NCBI RefSeq assembly: GCF_039907765.1
Contig: NZ_JARDJI010000014.1
Span: 1-64,000, forward strand
Source of the DNA: Aminobacter sp039907765
GTDB lineage: Bacteria > Pseudomonadota > Alphaproteobacteria > Rhizobiales > Rhizobiaceae
Direction: 5' to 3'
Length of the DNA stretch: 64,000 nt
The number at the start of each line of letters is the position of its first letter. The first letter of the stretch is position 1. The notes beneath the pieces were generated by a model. That model was not told the origin of the DNA. It saw only the letters and a list, made by a program, of their open reading frames with translations, and did not search any database. The translations under genes and the position numbers were made by a program. Positions 34,122 through 43,508 of the stretch are shown one piece after another.

Positions 34122-35239
34122 CTCCCTAGCGGCATCGGCAGCGAGCGACGGATCCACCGCGACCGCGCACTGCCAAACGAAACGCATCGTCCGGGCGGCT
34201 CTCGCTGGACAGCGGAGAACTTGCAGTTATGACCAGGAATTGGAGCGCTATTGGATCGGCCCGCGATCAACTAGCGACCGCCTCGAAGGACGGTCGCTAC
34301 GTACTTCGCAATGTGCGCGTCAGCCCATCCCTTTGTGCGACCGACTTGAAGGCTGCGGCGGAGGCTGAACTGGTCGCCGTCGACATGCTTGTCGAGAACG
34401 GAAAACTGTCAGCAGTCACGCCGAAGGAGGCCGGCCTCGTGTTCGGCGACGCGCGCTGTATCGAAGCCGGCGGTCGCCTTGTGCTGCCGGGCTTCGTGGA
34501 TTGTCACACCCATCTCGACAAAGGGCACATCTCGCCTCGCACGCCGGGCGCGGATGGTTCCTTTGCTGGTGCCATGTCCTCGACCATTGCCGATCGCATC
34601 GCCCATTGGACAGCTGACGACCTCAGGGCCAGGATGGATTTTGCACTCCGTTGTGCTCATCACTACGGCACGGTCGCCCTGCGCACACATCTCGACTCGC
34701 AGCCGAACCAGGATGCCATCTCATGGCCTGTTTTCGCGGAGTTACGGTCCGAGTGGCGGGGGCGGATTGACCTACAGGCGGCATGCCTGGTCGGCATCGA
34801 CTTCGCGCGTGACGAGGATGCGCTCGAAGCCATGGCGTACCGCGTCGCCGCGGCCGGCGGCGTGCTGGGGGCGGTTGCCTTCATGGTGCCGGACATTGAT
34901 CCACTGCTGGAGCGCATGTTCGTCGCAGCAAAACGGCACGGGCTCGATCTTGATTTCCATGCTGACGAAACCGCCGATCCCACGGCGAATGCGCTGCGGC
35001 GGATCGCCGAGACCTCGCTGCGGACGCGCTTCGAAGGTAAGGTTCTCGTTGGCCATTGCTGCTCGCTTGCCCGGCAGGAGCACCAATCGATCGATGAAAC
35101 GCTGGACGCGGTTGCGGCCGCCGGCCTTGCCGTCGTTTCTCTACCGATGTGCAATCTCTACCTGCAGGATCGTCGCCACGACGCCACCACACCTCGCTGG
35201 CGCGGCGTCACGCTTGTGCATGAAATGAGACTTCCTGTG

Positions 35240-36451
35240 TCAACCACTGGTGAGAATGGCGCGAGCGGCGGGATGTTTTTGGGGGTCGTAGGGCACGGCG
35301 TTTTGCCATGCTCTCCAAAGGATACGCAGCCACGCGCGAGCGAGTATTCGTACCGCATGAGGGTGTCTGCATCCACGCTGACGGGCCTTGCGATAGACGT
35401 TGGCAGCCCATGGGCTGGCATGCCGGGAGTTGTCAGCGAAGCAGGTGATGGCAGTACGCAGCCGTTTGTTGCAGGCCCATCGCCAACCGACGCCGCGGGA
35501 TCGTCCGCTTTGATAGGTGACGGGGGCGACGCCGGCCTCAGCGGCGAGGTGATCCTCGCTTTGGAAGCGGGCGCGCACATCGCCCAGTTCGGCGGTGATC
35601 TGGGCGGCGCAGATTTTTCCGGCACGCGGAAACGACATGACGATGCGTCCCTCCGGCAGCTGAGCAACGGCATGCTCGATACGGCCGGAGAGCTTGGCGA
35701 TCTGGCTGACGAGGCTCTCGAGAATGTTGGCGATGGCGTTCACGAGTTCGCCCTTGGCGTCGGCCTCGGCCTCTTCGGCGCCGCCGGGCGGAGCCGACCG
35801 GAGCCGGCCGAGCACATCGGCGACGCTGCGCCGGCCGCAATACTTGTTCTGGGCGAGGAAGGCGGCTATGCGCTTGTCACCGAGGCGGCTGGCGCTTTCC
35901 GGCGTTGGGTAACGCCGGATGAAAGCCAAAGCGATAGGGCTTGCAATGTCGGCGAACAAGCCGATGGGACCAGGCCAGAAGCTCTCAAGCAGCGCGCGAA
36001 GCTGGTTTGTAAACATAACCTTGCTGGCGACGAGATCGTCGCGGCCGCGCACCAGCGCCCGCAGGGCCTTTATGGCGTCCGACTGTGGCCTGAGCGGCGT
36101 CAGCCGGTGGCCGTCGGTGCGCAGGATGTCGGCAAGGATGTACGCGTCGCCGGGGTCGCTCTTGGCGGCCACGGCGCGGTAGCGGGGTCGGCATGCTTTG
36201 ACGACATTAGGATGAACCGGCGTGACGACGAACCCGGTCTCGACCAGCACATCGACGAGAAGCCCACTGGGTCGCTCGATGGCGACTGGCGTCTCGCCGG
36301 GCAGGCCGTGCCTGCGCAGGCGAGCAACGAGATTGGCAAGTCCTGCCCGATCATGGGTAACGGCAAATTGGTCGAGGATCTTGCCGGCAGGGTCGACGAC
36401 ACAGATAGCGTGGCTCGAACCGCCCCAATCGAGCCCGACGAAAATGGTCAT
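35240..36451 (-). CDS. IS110-family DEDD transposase
   Basis: A 403-residue transposase. The RuvC-like DEDD residues are D8 (VGLDWGG), E59 (VAIERP), D99 and D102 (KSDPGDAYILADIL). The C-terminal Tnp domain has PRAGKICAAQITAELGD and AEAGVAPVTYQSGRSRGV with the candidate nucleophilic Ser. IS110 enzymes are guided by a structured RNA encoded in the element; the long noncoding segment lies upstream of this gene, as in the IS110 (rather than IS1111) subgroup. Confidence 0.93.
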   Translation of the reverse strand: MTIFVGLDWGGSSHAICVVDPAGKILDQFAVTHDRAGLANLVARLRRHGLPGETPVAIERPSGLLVDVLVETGFVVTPVHPNVVKACRPRYRAVAAKSDPGDAYILADILRTDGHRLTPLRPQSDAIKALRALVRGRDDLVASKVMFTNQLRALLESFWPGPIGLFADIASPIALAFIRRYPTPESASRLGDKRIAAFLAQNKYCGRRSVADVLGRLRSAPPGGAEEAEADAKGELVNAIANILESLVSQIAKLSGRIEHAVAQLPEGRIVMSFPRAGKICAAQITAELGDVRARFQSEDHLAAEAGVAPVTYQSGRSRGVGWRWACNKRLRTAITCFADNSRHASPWAANVYRKARQRGCRHPHAVRILARAWLRILWRAWQNAVPYDPQKHPAARAILTSG

Positions 36452-36714
36452 GGATGCACCTCAGCGAACTGGAGTATGGTGCCCGGTGCCGGGAGCCCTC
36501 ACGGGGTGCTCATCAATCGGCGCTCTGGACGCATCTTGGTCGAGTTGTCCGTGGCGCATCTTCCTGTAGCCCGTCTGGAGCTCCCGGCCACCGCAACGCC
36601 GCAAGTCTCATTTGGGCCCTCGAGGGGCGAGCATACTTGGCGGTCGTCACGGTGGCGCGGGACCAACGCCCAATCAGCCCTTAAACTGATTCAGCGCAAT
36701 CGTGAGGTTGCCTG
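36452..36714 (-). ncRNA. candidate IS110 bridge RNA region
   Basis: A 263-base noncoding segment on the 5' side of the transposase gene, GC-rich with several potential hairpins (for example GGAGCTCC at about 36577 and the CCCGGTGCCGGG-rich region near 36490). Known IS110 elements encode their target/donor-specifying RNA in this place. Exact ends and loops cannot be fixed by eye. Confidence 0.35.
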
Positions 36715-37295
36715 ATGAGCAGGCGTGGCATCCCGGTCGCCCTGGCGTCCGACAACACGCGCGATCCGTTCTATGCCTATGGCGACCTTGACATGCTCGA
36801 GACCTATCGGCTGGGCACCCGCATCATGCATCTCGACCACGTTATTGGTGATTGGCCGCTGGCGGTAACCAAGACACCAGCCAGTATCATGGGACTGAAG
36901 GATTCGGGCAGCCTGATCGCGGGCGGGAGTGCAGACTTTATATTGTATGAGGGACGTTCCTGTTCCGAGCTGCTGTCGCGACCCCATAGCGATCGTATCG
37001 TGGTCCGCGCCGGCATCCCGACGGATACGAGCTTGCCATCCTATGCCGAACTGGACGCTATCCCCAGCCTATTGCGGCTCTGACAAGCATTGGCGACCTC
37101 GATCAATCATCGTATTAACATCGAGTTGAACTTAAGTCTCTCCTTTGCTTCGCGCTACGTGCAGGGCGCACATAGTATGTGTGGATAGCGAGGATGTCGG
37201 CGGAACCGCCATTTCTAATGACCTATATGCGGCATATGGCCTCAGGAATTTTGATGACAGATATTCTTGAATAGTCGCCACCGAAGCTGGGAGAA

Positions 37296-37556
37296 TCAAA
37301 GCGCCTTTTCGAGCTCGGGCAGGAGGGTGAACAGGCCGCCGACGATGCCATCGTCGGCCACCTGGAAGATGGGGGCCTCTTCGTCCTTTTTGATGGCGAC
37401 GATGACCTTGGAATCCTTCATGCCGGCGAGGTGCTGGATCGCACCCGACATGCCGCCGGCGATGTAGAGGTCGGGCGCGACCACCTTGCCGGTCTGGCCG
37501 ACCTGCCAGTCCTCATCCTCACCGTTGCGGGCCGCTGCGACGGCAAGGCTCGGCGT
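37296..37556 (-). pseudogene. C-terminal fragment of an electron transfer flavoprotein alpha subunit
   Basis: The segment encodes DWQVGQTGKVVAPDLYIAGG, MSGAIQHLAGMKDSKVIVAI and KDEEAPIFQVADDGIVGG, the FAD-binding C-terminal domain of EtfA/FixB, ending LFTLLPELEKAL. The remaining two-thirds are missing; upstream the frame runs into an unrelated hydrophobic sequence. It is a relic and probably nonfunctional. Confidence 0.85.
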
Positions 37557-38116
37557 TAATGCAATCGGGAAGTTCGCACACCCTGGCGCCATAGCTCTGT
37601 TGGCGTTCAATAGCTCGCGCCTACGAGCCTGCCGATGCAACGGTACGCCGACCAGCGCGCAGCCGACGAGACTGAGCGAAGACAAGGGGAGCCAAGTCTG
37701 CCTTACAACACCGGCAATTATCGCCAAGGGCAGTGCCAGAAAGCTGAGCAGGTTACCGCCCGTCACCGCCCCGCCGAACCAAAATATGCCTACTATCGTC
37801 CTCTGGCGCCGGCGCGTGAGCCGATGAATGCGTACCCGACCGACCCAGCGATGAGTATGCGCCGACCGCGAACGGCGCGCACGCGTTCAAGATGCAGAAT
37901 CTTGGAAGAGCATCTAATACTGGCCTGACCGGCCGGCCGAAGGTTCGCAATGGGACAAGCTCTTTGCCGAAGGTGAATAATTCTTTGTCAGCTACATACC
38001 CGTGAACTGTCTTCGCCCGAAGACAGGGCAACGTGGGGAAATAAACACCGGTTACCTTTCACCTACAAATCGGCGTAGCCTTCATAGTGGCGGACCGGTG
38101 GTGCCGGCTGTTGGTG
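37557..38116 (-). other. degenerate sequence, possible membrane-protein remnant
   Basis: On the minus strand, 37557-37790 encodes two hydrophobic stretches (NLLSFLALPLAIIAGVV and SLSLVGCALVGVPL) joined to the EtfA fragment, with possible continuation in another frame further upstream. No family is recognised. From 37930 to 38116 nothing supportable is seen. Confidence 0.25.
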
Positions 38117-38581
38117 CTAAATGTTAGAAGCAGCATTTCTCGCGCGCTCCAGTAGCGCCTCGGCTTTACGGCCAAGTCCTAACTCCTTGGCAATCCGAGA
38201 GCGAAGCGCAGAATAATTGGGTGCGACCATAGGATAATCAGACGGCAACCTCCACTTTGCCCGATATTCTTCCGGAGAAAGCTTGTAGTTTTTTTCGATG
38301 TGATTTCTGATAGATTTAAACTTACGCCCATCTTCCAGGCAAATAATATAGTCTCCCGTCACAGAGTTTTTGATCGGCACAGCTGGTTGCAGAAATCGAG
38401 AGGTTGAAGATTTCTCTTTTAGCGACGTCACATCAATAAATGATCGATGGACAATTCCTATTAATTCGCCAATATCTCTTAACGCGACCGAATTGTTACA
38501 TACATATGCGGAAGCGATTTTCGCGGTGAACTCAACCGGAGAATTAGCTACAGTGCGATGAGTAGACAATATTCTGATCAT
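38117..38581 (-). CDS. MucR/Ros-family regulator with degenerate zinc finger
   Basis: A 154-residue protein with the MucR family arrangement: an N-terminal VEFTAKIASAYVCNNSVALRDIGELI oligomerisation region and a C-terminal DNA-binding domain (PAVPIKNSVTGDYIICLEDGRKFKSIRNHI, then LSPEEYRAKWRLPSDYPMVAPNYS). At the zinc site the residues are C81, D84, H94 and N98; the usual final His is Asn, so zinc may be lost or weakly bound, as in some rhizobial homologues. MucR proteins silence AT-rich acquired genes and control exopolysaccharide and symbiosis genes. The start at 38581 follows GGGAGCAG. Local base composition is more AT-rich than its neighbours, suggesting separate acquisition. Confidence 0.9.
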   Translation of the reverse strand: MIRILSTHRTVANSPVEFTAKIASAYVCNNSVALRDIGELIGIVHRSFIDVTSLKEKSSTSRFLQPAVPIKNSVTGDYIICLEDGRKFKSIRNHIEKNYKLSPEEYRAKWRLPSDYPMVAPNYSALRSRIAKELGLGRKAEALLERARNAASNI

Positions 38582-38826
38582 TCTGCTCCCGCTCTTTATG
38601 ATTAAGGCAAGACTATATGCACGTATCTCCAATATCAAGATATACTTGAAGTTGAATGTTTATCTTGAAGCAGACCTCAGCGTGTGCGGCCGTGTACGGC
38701 ATCGCGCGGATAGTTGACCGGGTCGGAGCCCGCGTGCCTACTTGACCTCGTGTTAGGGCTGGCTAATGTCCGGCTCAAGCTCAACCCCCTGCCGCCATTC
38801 CCGCGCCGGGCTGGCTGATGAGCCCA

Positions 38827-38863
38827 GCGCCCGCGCTTGAGCCCCCCTCAAAAGCGCGGGCGC
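38827..38863. terminator. very strong GC-rich stem-loop
   Basis: GCGCCCGCGCTT at 38827-38838 pairs with AAGCGCGGGCGC at 38852-38863, and an inner GAG/CTC extension with a two-base bulge closes a CCCCC loop. It lies in the 388-base gap between the MucR gene and the next small gene, downstream of neither, so it may be a dispersed palindrome or a terminator of a lost gene. Nothing else is supported in 38582-38969. Confidence 0.5.
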
Positions 38864-38969
38864 ATCCTTTGTGATCTCTGATTGATTAGCTTAACTCTTG
38901 CCCACCATCTCATTTTAGTGCTGACTTATATTTGTAGAAGCATTCAGGCAATGGCGGAGAGCACGGCCA

Positions 38970-39176
38970 ATGAGATATCGCGAGGTCCAAGAGCAGCTCA
39001 GGCTTGTCGGAATTCTGATTAGCAAGAGAGGCGACAGCTTTCGGGTCAATCATTTTTCTGGGGGTCCCGCGACCGCATACGTAACATCAGACTTGGAAGA
39101 GGCACTTCGGGCAGGTCTCGCTATGGCCAGGCCGCAACATTTGCCCGCGAACTGGTGCGCGCATCGCAAGGCATAA
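38970..39176 (+). CDS. small hypothetical protein
   Basis: A 68-residue frame starting MRYREVQEQLRLVGILISKRG and containing RVNHFSGGPATAYVTSDLEEALRAGLAMA. The pattern of an N-terminal helix, a beta hairpin and a helix looks like a genuine small fold, and I have an impression of similar short proteins in rhizobia, but no named family. A GGAG lies 12 bases upstream and a GCCCCG/CGGGGC hairpin follows the stop by 8 bases, both supporting a real gene. Confidence 0.55.
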   Translation: MRYREVQEQLRLVGILISKRGDSFRVNHFSGGPATAYVTSDLEEALRAGLAMARPQHLPANWCAHRKA

Positions 39177-39183
39177 TGACAAA

Positions 39184-39209
39184 GCCCCGCCAACTCACAA
39201 TGACGGGGC
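39184..39209 (+). terminator. hairpin after the 68-residue gene
   Basis: GCCCCG (39184-39189) and CGGGGC (39204-39209) pair around a 14-base loop. It fits a short transcript end for the preceding small gene. The following 246 bases to the end of the GlxA-type gene show nothing supportable. Confidence 0.4.
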
Positions 39210-39455
39210 ACACTGCCTTGGCGCTTTGCGCGTTGCGGTAGTCACGCCCGCTTGATGCTCCTCTCTTGCCCCCGGCCCCCTGAGCGATCTTTCCAATGTC
39301 TCCGACAGACATAAGGCAGTGCCGACTGGGCACAGAAGGTCGGGCCGCTCTTGCTTCAATGCATGTGCGGCCTTTTGAACGCCTGCGCTTGCGGAGCCAA
39401 GTCAAAAGTGCTGCGGCTGATAGAGCCGGATTTATCACCCGCATCCGCGAGACCA

Positions 39456-40469
39456 TCACGTTGATGAAGAATTCTTTGAATTGGTCCGCCGGAAGACACT
39501 GCTATCGACGGATTGTCGCCGATCCCGGCTGGGAGAGACTTCAAAGGCTTTCCTGTAGGTGCGGGAGAACACTTCGAGCGAGGAGAAGCCACAGGCCACC
39601 GCAATCTCGGTGATGGTCAGGTCTGTCTGCTGGACCAGCTGATGCGCCCGCTCCATCCGCAGCATATGATAGATTTGCGACATGCCCGAGCCTAGCTGCT
39701 GTTGAAACAGGCGCTGGAGATGTCGTTCAGAAACGCCGACCATCGCAGCGATGTTCGCACAGGACTTGGGCTCGTCGATCGTCGACGCCATAATCTGGCT
39801 TGCGCGAGCGACGGGGTCACGCTTCGCTGCACTTGGATCCTTGACATCGAGGGTCTGCTGGCGGGAGTTGCCCTGTCGTTTCTGCAGCAGCAGATGTTGG
39901 GAAACCTCGTTGGCAAGCTCCTGCCCAGCCGTGCGGCCAATGATCGCCGCCATCATGTCGAGGGTCGCGCTTGCGCCTGCCGAGACGGGCCGCCGGGCTG
40001 AAAGGCTATAGAGCGTGTCAGTCACGTTCATGCCGGGATAGCGTTCCCGCATGCCTTCGATATTGTACCAATGGACGGGCACGGTGTGGTCTTCCATCAT
40101 GCCGGCCGCCGCCAGTATCTCGCTGCCGGTCTCGATCGCGCCGACTTCAGCGCCCGTACGCTCGGCCCAGCGCAACCATTTGAGCAGGCGGCTGTCGGTT
40201 GTGGCAGAACGGGCGTCGAAGCTCGCCAGCACAAGCACTACATCGAAATGCTCTGTCGTCCCGAGCGGATAGTCGACGGGGGTCTGGATTCCACTGCTCG
40301 CCGTCACCGCGAACCCGTCGGTTGATAGAGTGCTCCATCTGAACAGCTTTCGTCGGGCAATCCAGTTGGCGATGAACAGCGGCTCGATCGCCATCGCCAT
40401 CGCCAGATGAGAGAAGCCCGGTGCGAGCACGAGACCGAAGCGGTGAGACTTGGGATTTTCGAGGGTCAC
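39456..40469 (-). CDS. GlxA/GbdR-type AraC regulator with DJ-1/PfpI domain
   Basis: A 337-residue regulator: DJ-1/PfpI-like domain at residues 10-170 (FGLVLAPGFSHLAMAMAIEPL, VGAIETGSEILAAAGMM) and an AraC HTH pair at 230-320 (CANIAAMVGVSERHLQRLFQQQLG, ITEIAVACGFSSLEVFSRTYRKAF). This architecture is shared by GbdR, CdhR and ArgR-type activators that sense betaines, carnitine or amines. It is divergent from the Rieske oxygenase operon with a dyad between them, so it probably activates that operon in response to a quaternary ammonium compound. Confidence 0.92.
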   Translation of the reverse strand: MTLENPKSHRFGLVLAPGFSHLAMAMAIEPLFIANWIARRKLFRWSTLSTDGFAVTASSGIQTPVDYPLGTTEHFDVVLVLASFDARSATTDSRLLKWLRWAERTGAEVGAIETGSEILAAAGMMEDHTVPVHWYNIEGMRERYPGMNVTDTLYSLSARRPVSAGASATLDMMAAIIGRTAGQELANEVSQHLLLQKRQGNSRQQTLDVKDPSAAKRDPVARASQIMASTIDEPKSCANIAAMVGVSERHLQRLFQQQLGSGMSQIYHMLRMERAHQLVQQTDLTITEIAVACGFSSLEVFSRTYRKAFEVSPSRDRRQSVDSSVFRRTNSKNSSST

Positions 40470-40511
40470 GAAAAGCCTCTGATGATTTCGGACGCCGGGT
40501 GTCAGATTACG

Positions 40512-40531
40512 TCAAATCGTTGGAGATTTGA
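40512..40531. promoter_or_regulatory. dyad operator candidate upstream of the Rieske operon
   Basis: TCAAATC (40512-40518) and GATTTGA (40525-40531) form a perfect 7-bp dyad with a 6-base spacer, in the divergent gap between the GlxA-type regulator and the Rieske oxygenase. Further dyads (TTGTC...GACAA) occur downstream. Regulator binding is inferred. Confidence 0.45.
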
Positions 40532-40710
40532 GCTCCGAAGCCTGGGTGGTTGTCGTAAAGCACTAAAATTATTGTTGATTTTTGACAACTGGCAATAGCG
40601 ACGACCCGCAGAGTATGGCGGATATCGTCAAACTCTTCCATTCACTCCACCATAGCATCCTCCTGTAGCCGGTCCCTTCTGAGGGCCGCATCGGCACGGA
40701 GGAGGTAGGC

Positions 40711-41847
40711 ATGACAATAGCGCAATTGACCTGGGACTATAGTGATCCGCGCACGTGCACGTCGATGCCGGCGCCGTTCTTCTTCGATCAAGGCGTATTC
40801 GACGAAGAGAAGGCGAAGATCTTCATGAACTGCTGGCACGTCGTTGGCCATGTCAGTGAGTTTGCCAAGCCCGGCGATTTCGTTGTGCAGCACATCTTCG
40901 AGCAGAGCATCATCGTGATGGCTGGCAAGGATGGCGAAATCAATGCCTTTCACAATGCTTGCCGTCATCGCGGCAACCGGCTGATCGAGGAGCGGCGCGG
41001 CAACAAGATCGGTGTGATCCGCTGCATGTATCATTCGTGGTGCTACAATCAGGATGGCAGCCTGCGCGCCGCGCCGCGCACCGAGAATCTTGATGATTTC
41101 GACAAGAAGGAATGGGGCCTGAGGCCTGTCCGGCTGGAAATCTTCGCGAGCTTCGTCTTTGTCACGCTCGACCCGAACGCCGCTCCGGTTTCCGAAATCG
41201 CCAACGGCGCCGAAGCAGAAATGCGCCGCTTCCTGCCCGACCTCGACAACCTCGTACTGGCCTCCGAGACGGATGTTATCGTCGAGGCGAACTGGAAAGT
41301 CATTCAGGAGAACTCGATCGAGGGCTACCATTTTGACCTGTCCGGACCGGTCCACAAGGATCTGGCGGCGCTAATCAATTTCGAGGGCTACACGCTGACG
41401 CCCTACGGACACTGGTGGACCTATATCGGCCCGCCGAACAAGGGCGCCAAGCAAGCTTACGGCGTGCCACTCGAAGGTTCGACCTGGCAGACGGATTGGT
41501 TCTTCAACGTCGGGATCTTCCCCAACACGACCTTCTACTCGTTCCCCTACACCGACATGGTCGGCACCTTCATCATGATCCCGCTCACCCCGGAGAAATC
41601 TCTACTCCGCTTCGGTTACTACACGCCAAAGGGGCGTGAGATGCCGCCGGTGACGAAGGCGGCGATCGAATGGATGAACAAGCAGCTCGGCCCCGAGGAT
41701 ATCGAGCTGAACATCACCAACCAGAAGGGCCTGCATTCGCTGGGCTTCGGATCGGGAAAATACCTGATCGACCCCGCCCGTCCGCACCAGAGCGAGAACC
41801 TCGTGCATCATTTCCACACGCTTTGCTACAAGGCCATACGGGAATGA
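40711..41847 (+). CDS. Rieske non-haem iron oxygenase, probably of a quaternary ammonium compound
   Basis: A 378-residue oxygenase alpha subunit. The Rieske cluster is C84, H86, C105, H108 (CRHRG, CMYHSWCY). The mononuclear iron site is in ENSIEGYHFDLSGPVH (H207, H215). The bridging residue position is Glu204 rather than the common Asp, a trait known for CntA-like carnitine and related betaine oxygenases (established for CntA). With a choline-binding protein and a GMC oxidoreductase in the operon, N-demethylation or cleavage of a betaine, carnitine or stachydrine-like substrate is likely. GGAGGAGGTAGGC precedes the ATG. Confidence 0.9.
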   Translation: MTIAQLTWDYSDPRTCTSMPAPFFFDQGVFDEEKAKIFMNCWHVVGHVSEFAKPGDFVVQHIFEQSIIVMAGKDGEINAFHNACRHRGNRLIEERRGNKIGVIRCMYHSWCYNQDGSLRAAPRTENLDDFDKKEWGLRPVRLEIFASFVFVTLDPNAAPVSEIANGAEAEMRRFLPDLDNLVLASETDVIVEANWKVIQENSIEGYHFDLSGPVHKDLAALINFEGYTLTPYGHWWTYIGPPNKGAKQAYGVPLEGSTWQTDWFFNVGIFPNTTFYSFPYTDMVGTFIMIPLTPEKSLLRFGYYTPKGREMPPVTKAAIEWMNKQLGPEDIELNITNQKGLHSLGFGSGKYLIDPARPHQSENLVHHFHTLCYKAIRE

Positions 41848-43508
41848 CGGGAAGCGCCGACAAGTCCTGGGACTATGTGATCGCTGGCGCCGGGTCAGCA
41901 GGATGTGTCTTAGCGGCACGGCTGTCGGAAGACCCATCATGCCGGGTCCTGCTGCTGGAGGCCGGTCCAGAGGACCGGTCCATCTGGATGCGAATGCCTG
42001 CGGGCATGTCGCGCGTGGTATGGGGTAACCGCTACAGCTGGGCGTTCACTTCGGCGCCCGAGCCACATCTGGAAAACCGGCGGCTCGGCCATCCGCGCGG
42101 CAAGGTAATCGGTGGCTCCTCGTCGATCAACGGAATGGTCTGGTTGCGCGGCCATCCCCGCGATTTCGACTGCTGGGCGCAGCTCGGCGCCCGCGGATGG
42201 AGCTACGAGGAAGTGCTTCCCTATTTCTGTCGGTCGGAAACCGCGCCAGCCTCGGACGACGCCCTACGAGGAAATGACGGACCAGTCCGGATCACACGCG
42301 GCGAAGTCGACGCCTCGGCTCTTGCCAAGGCCTTCGTTGCGGCCGGGATCGAGGCAGGGTATCCGAACACGAGTGATTTCAACGGAACCCAACAGGAAGG
42401 CTTCGGCGCAGTCGAGCGCAGCACCTGGCGCGGCCGCCGCTGGAGCGCCGCGCATGCCTATCTGAAACCTGCACGCAAGCGACCAAACCTGACCGTGGTC
42501 ACCGGAGCGCATGCCCTGGGCGTCAAGCTCGAAGGGCAGCGCGCGACGGGGCTCCGTTACGCCAAGGGTGGACGCGAGCATCTTGCTGCTGCATGCGAGG
42601 TTATCCTGTCTGGCGGGGCCATCGGCTCCCCGCACATCCTTCAGCTGTCAGGGATTGGTCCGCAGAAGTATCTCGAAGCCGCGGGCATCAAGGTGCGCCA
42701 CGCTCTTTCCGAAGTCGGGGAGAACCTGAACGACCATCCGGACCTTGTCATCCAGCATGCCTGCAAGCAGTCAGTCTCACTGTATCCGGTAACCCGCGCG
42801 CCGCGCAGCTGGCTTGCCGGGGTCGAGTGGATGCTGAAAGGCTCCGGCCCGGCGGCGACCAATCATTTCGAGGCGGGAGGTTTCATCACCAGCCGCCCCG
42901 AGCTGGACCAACCGGATATTCAGTTCACTTTCATGCCGTTGGCGGTCGTGCCAGGGGGAACTGACGTACTGGCCGAGCACGCCTTTCAGGTCCATATCGA
43001 CCTGATGCGGCCGCGCAGCCGCGGGCATGTGCGCGTAGTGAACAGCGATCCTTACCAGGCGCCAGAAATCCTCTTCAACTATCTGAATGATCGCCAGGAT
43101 CTCGCGGATCTGCGCGCTGGCGTTCATCTCCTGCGAGATGTGCTTTCCCGGCCTGCGCTCGCTCCCTTTGCCGGTGCCGAGCTTTTTCCAGGGCCGGCCG
43201 TGCGGACGGACGAAGAGATCGATCGTTGGATTCGGCAGACGCTGGAGACCTGCTATCACCCCGTCGGCACCTGCCGGATGGGCGCCGCGGATGATCCTGG
43301 TGCCGTCGTCGATCCGGAATGTCGCGTGCGCGGGCTCGAAGGGCTGCGCGTCGTGGATGCATCCATCATGCCGGCCATCGTCAGCGCCAATACCAATGCC
43401 TCGACGATCATGATCGCCGAAAAGGCTTCAGACATCATCCGTGGCCGGCCACCGCTGCGTGCCGTTCAGGCCACGAACGAAGACCACGCATGGAGGACCA
43501 GAGCGTGA
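41844..43508 (+). CDS. GMC-family FAD-dependent oxidoreductase (choline dehydrogenase-like)
   Basis: A 554-residue GMC oxidoreductase. FAD-binding DYVIAGAGSAGCVLAARL, LEAGPED and GKVIGGSSSINGMVWLRG near the N-terminus, SGGAIGSPHILQLSGIG in mid-protein and CYHPVGTCRMG with the catalytic His near the C-terminus. Length and motifs match BetA-like alcohol dehydrogenases. The start ATG overlaps the Rieske stop (ATGA). It may oxidise a hydroxylated intermediate or a choline-like alcohol. Confidence 0.92.
   Translation: MTGSADKSWDYVIAGAGSAGCVLAARLSEDPSCRVLLLEAGPEDRSIWMRMPAGMSRVVWGNRYSWAFTSAPEPHLENRRLGHPRGKVIGGSSSINGMVWLRGHPRDFDCWAQLGARGWSYEEVLPYFCRSETAPASDDALRGNDGPVRITRGEVDASALAKAFVAAGIEAGYPNTSDFNGTQQEGFGAVERSTWRGRRWSAAHAYLKPARKRPNLTVVTGAHALGVKLEGQRATGLRYAKGGREHLAAACEVILSGGAIGSPHILQLSGIGPQKYLEAAGIKVRHALSEVGENLNDHPDLVIQHACKQSVSLYPVTRAPRSWLAGVEWMLKGSGPAATNHFEAGGFITSRPELDQPDIQFTFMPLAVVPGGTDVLAEHAFQVHIDLMRPRSRGHVRVVNSDPYQAPEILFNYLNDRQDLADLRAGVHLLRDVLSRPALAPFAGAELFPGPAVRTDEEIDRWIRQTLETCYHPVGTCRMGAADDPGAVVDPECRVRGLEGLRVVDASIMPAIVSANTNASTIMIAEKASDIIRGRPPLRAVQATNEDHAWRTRA

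Larger units (their letters stand above)
35230..36719 (-). mobile_element. IS110-family insertion sequence, about 1,490 bp
   Basis: The element carries one DEDD transposase gene on the minus strand (35240-36451) and a 260-base noncoding segment on the transposase 5' side. ATGAG occurs at both edges (35225-35229 and 36715-36719), and exact loss of one copy plus the interior restores the interrupted gene. No long terminal inverted repeats are evident, as expected for IS110. It appears intact. Confidence 0.85.
34229..37083 (+). pseudogene. cytosine-deaminase-like amidohydrolase split by an IS110 insertion
   Basis: The 5' part (34229-35229) has the metal motifs LPGFVDCHTHLDKGH, LDFHADETADP, VLVGHCCSL and ends in TLVHEM. 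The 3' part (36720-37083) resumes with SRRGIPVALASDNTRDPFY, which carries the catalytic Asp, and runs to the stop. Joining 35229 to 36720 reads GTG CAT GAA ATG AGC AGG in frame and gives 1,365 bases, a 454-residue protein. It resembles the deaminase at 29458. The frame passing through the insertion is an accidental 828-residue antisense read of the transposase and should not be annotated. Confidence 0.88.

Noticed and set aside
34229..36715. A continuous 828-codon plus-strand frame across the deaminase and IS110
   Set aside because: The second half is the antisense strand of the IS110 transposase; the real gene is split and continues after the insertion.
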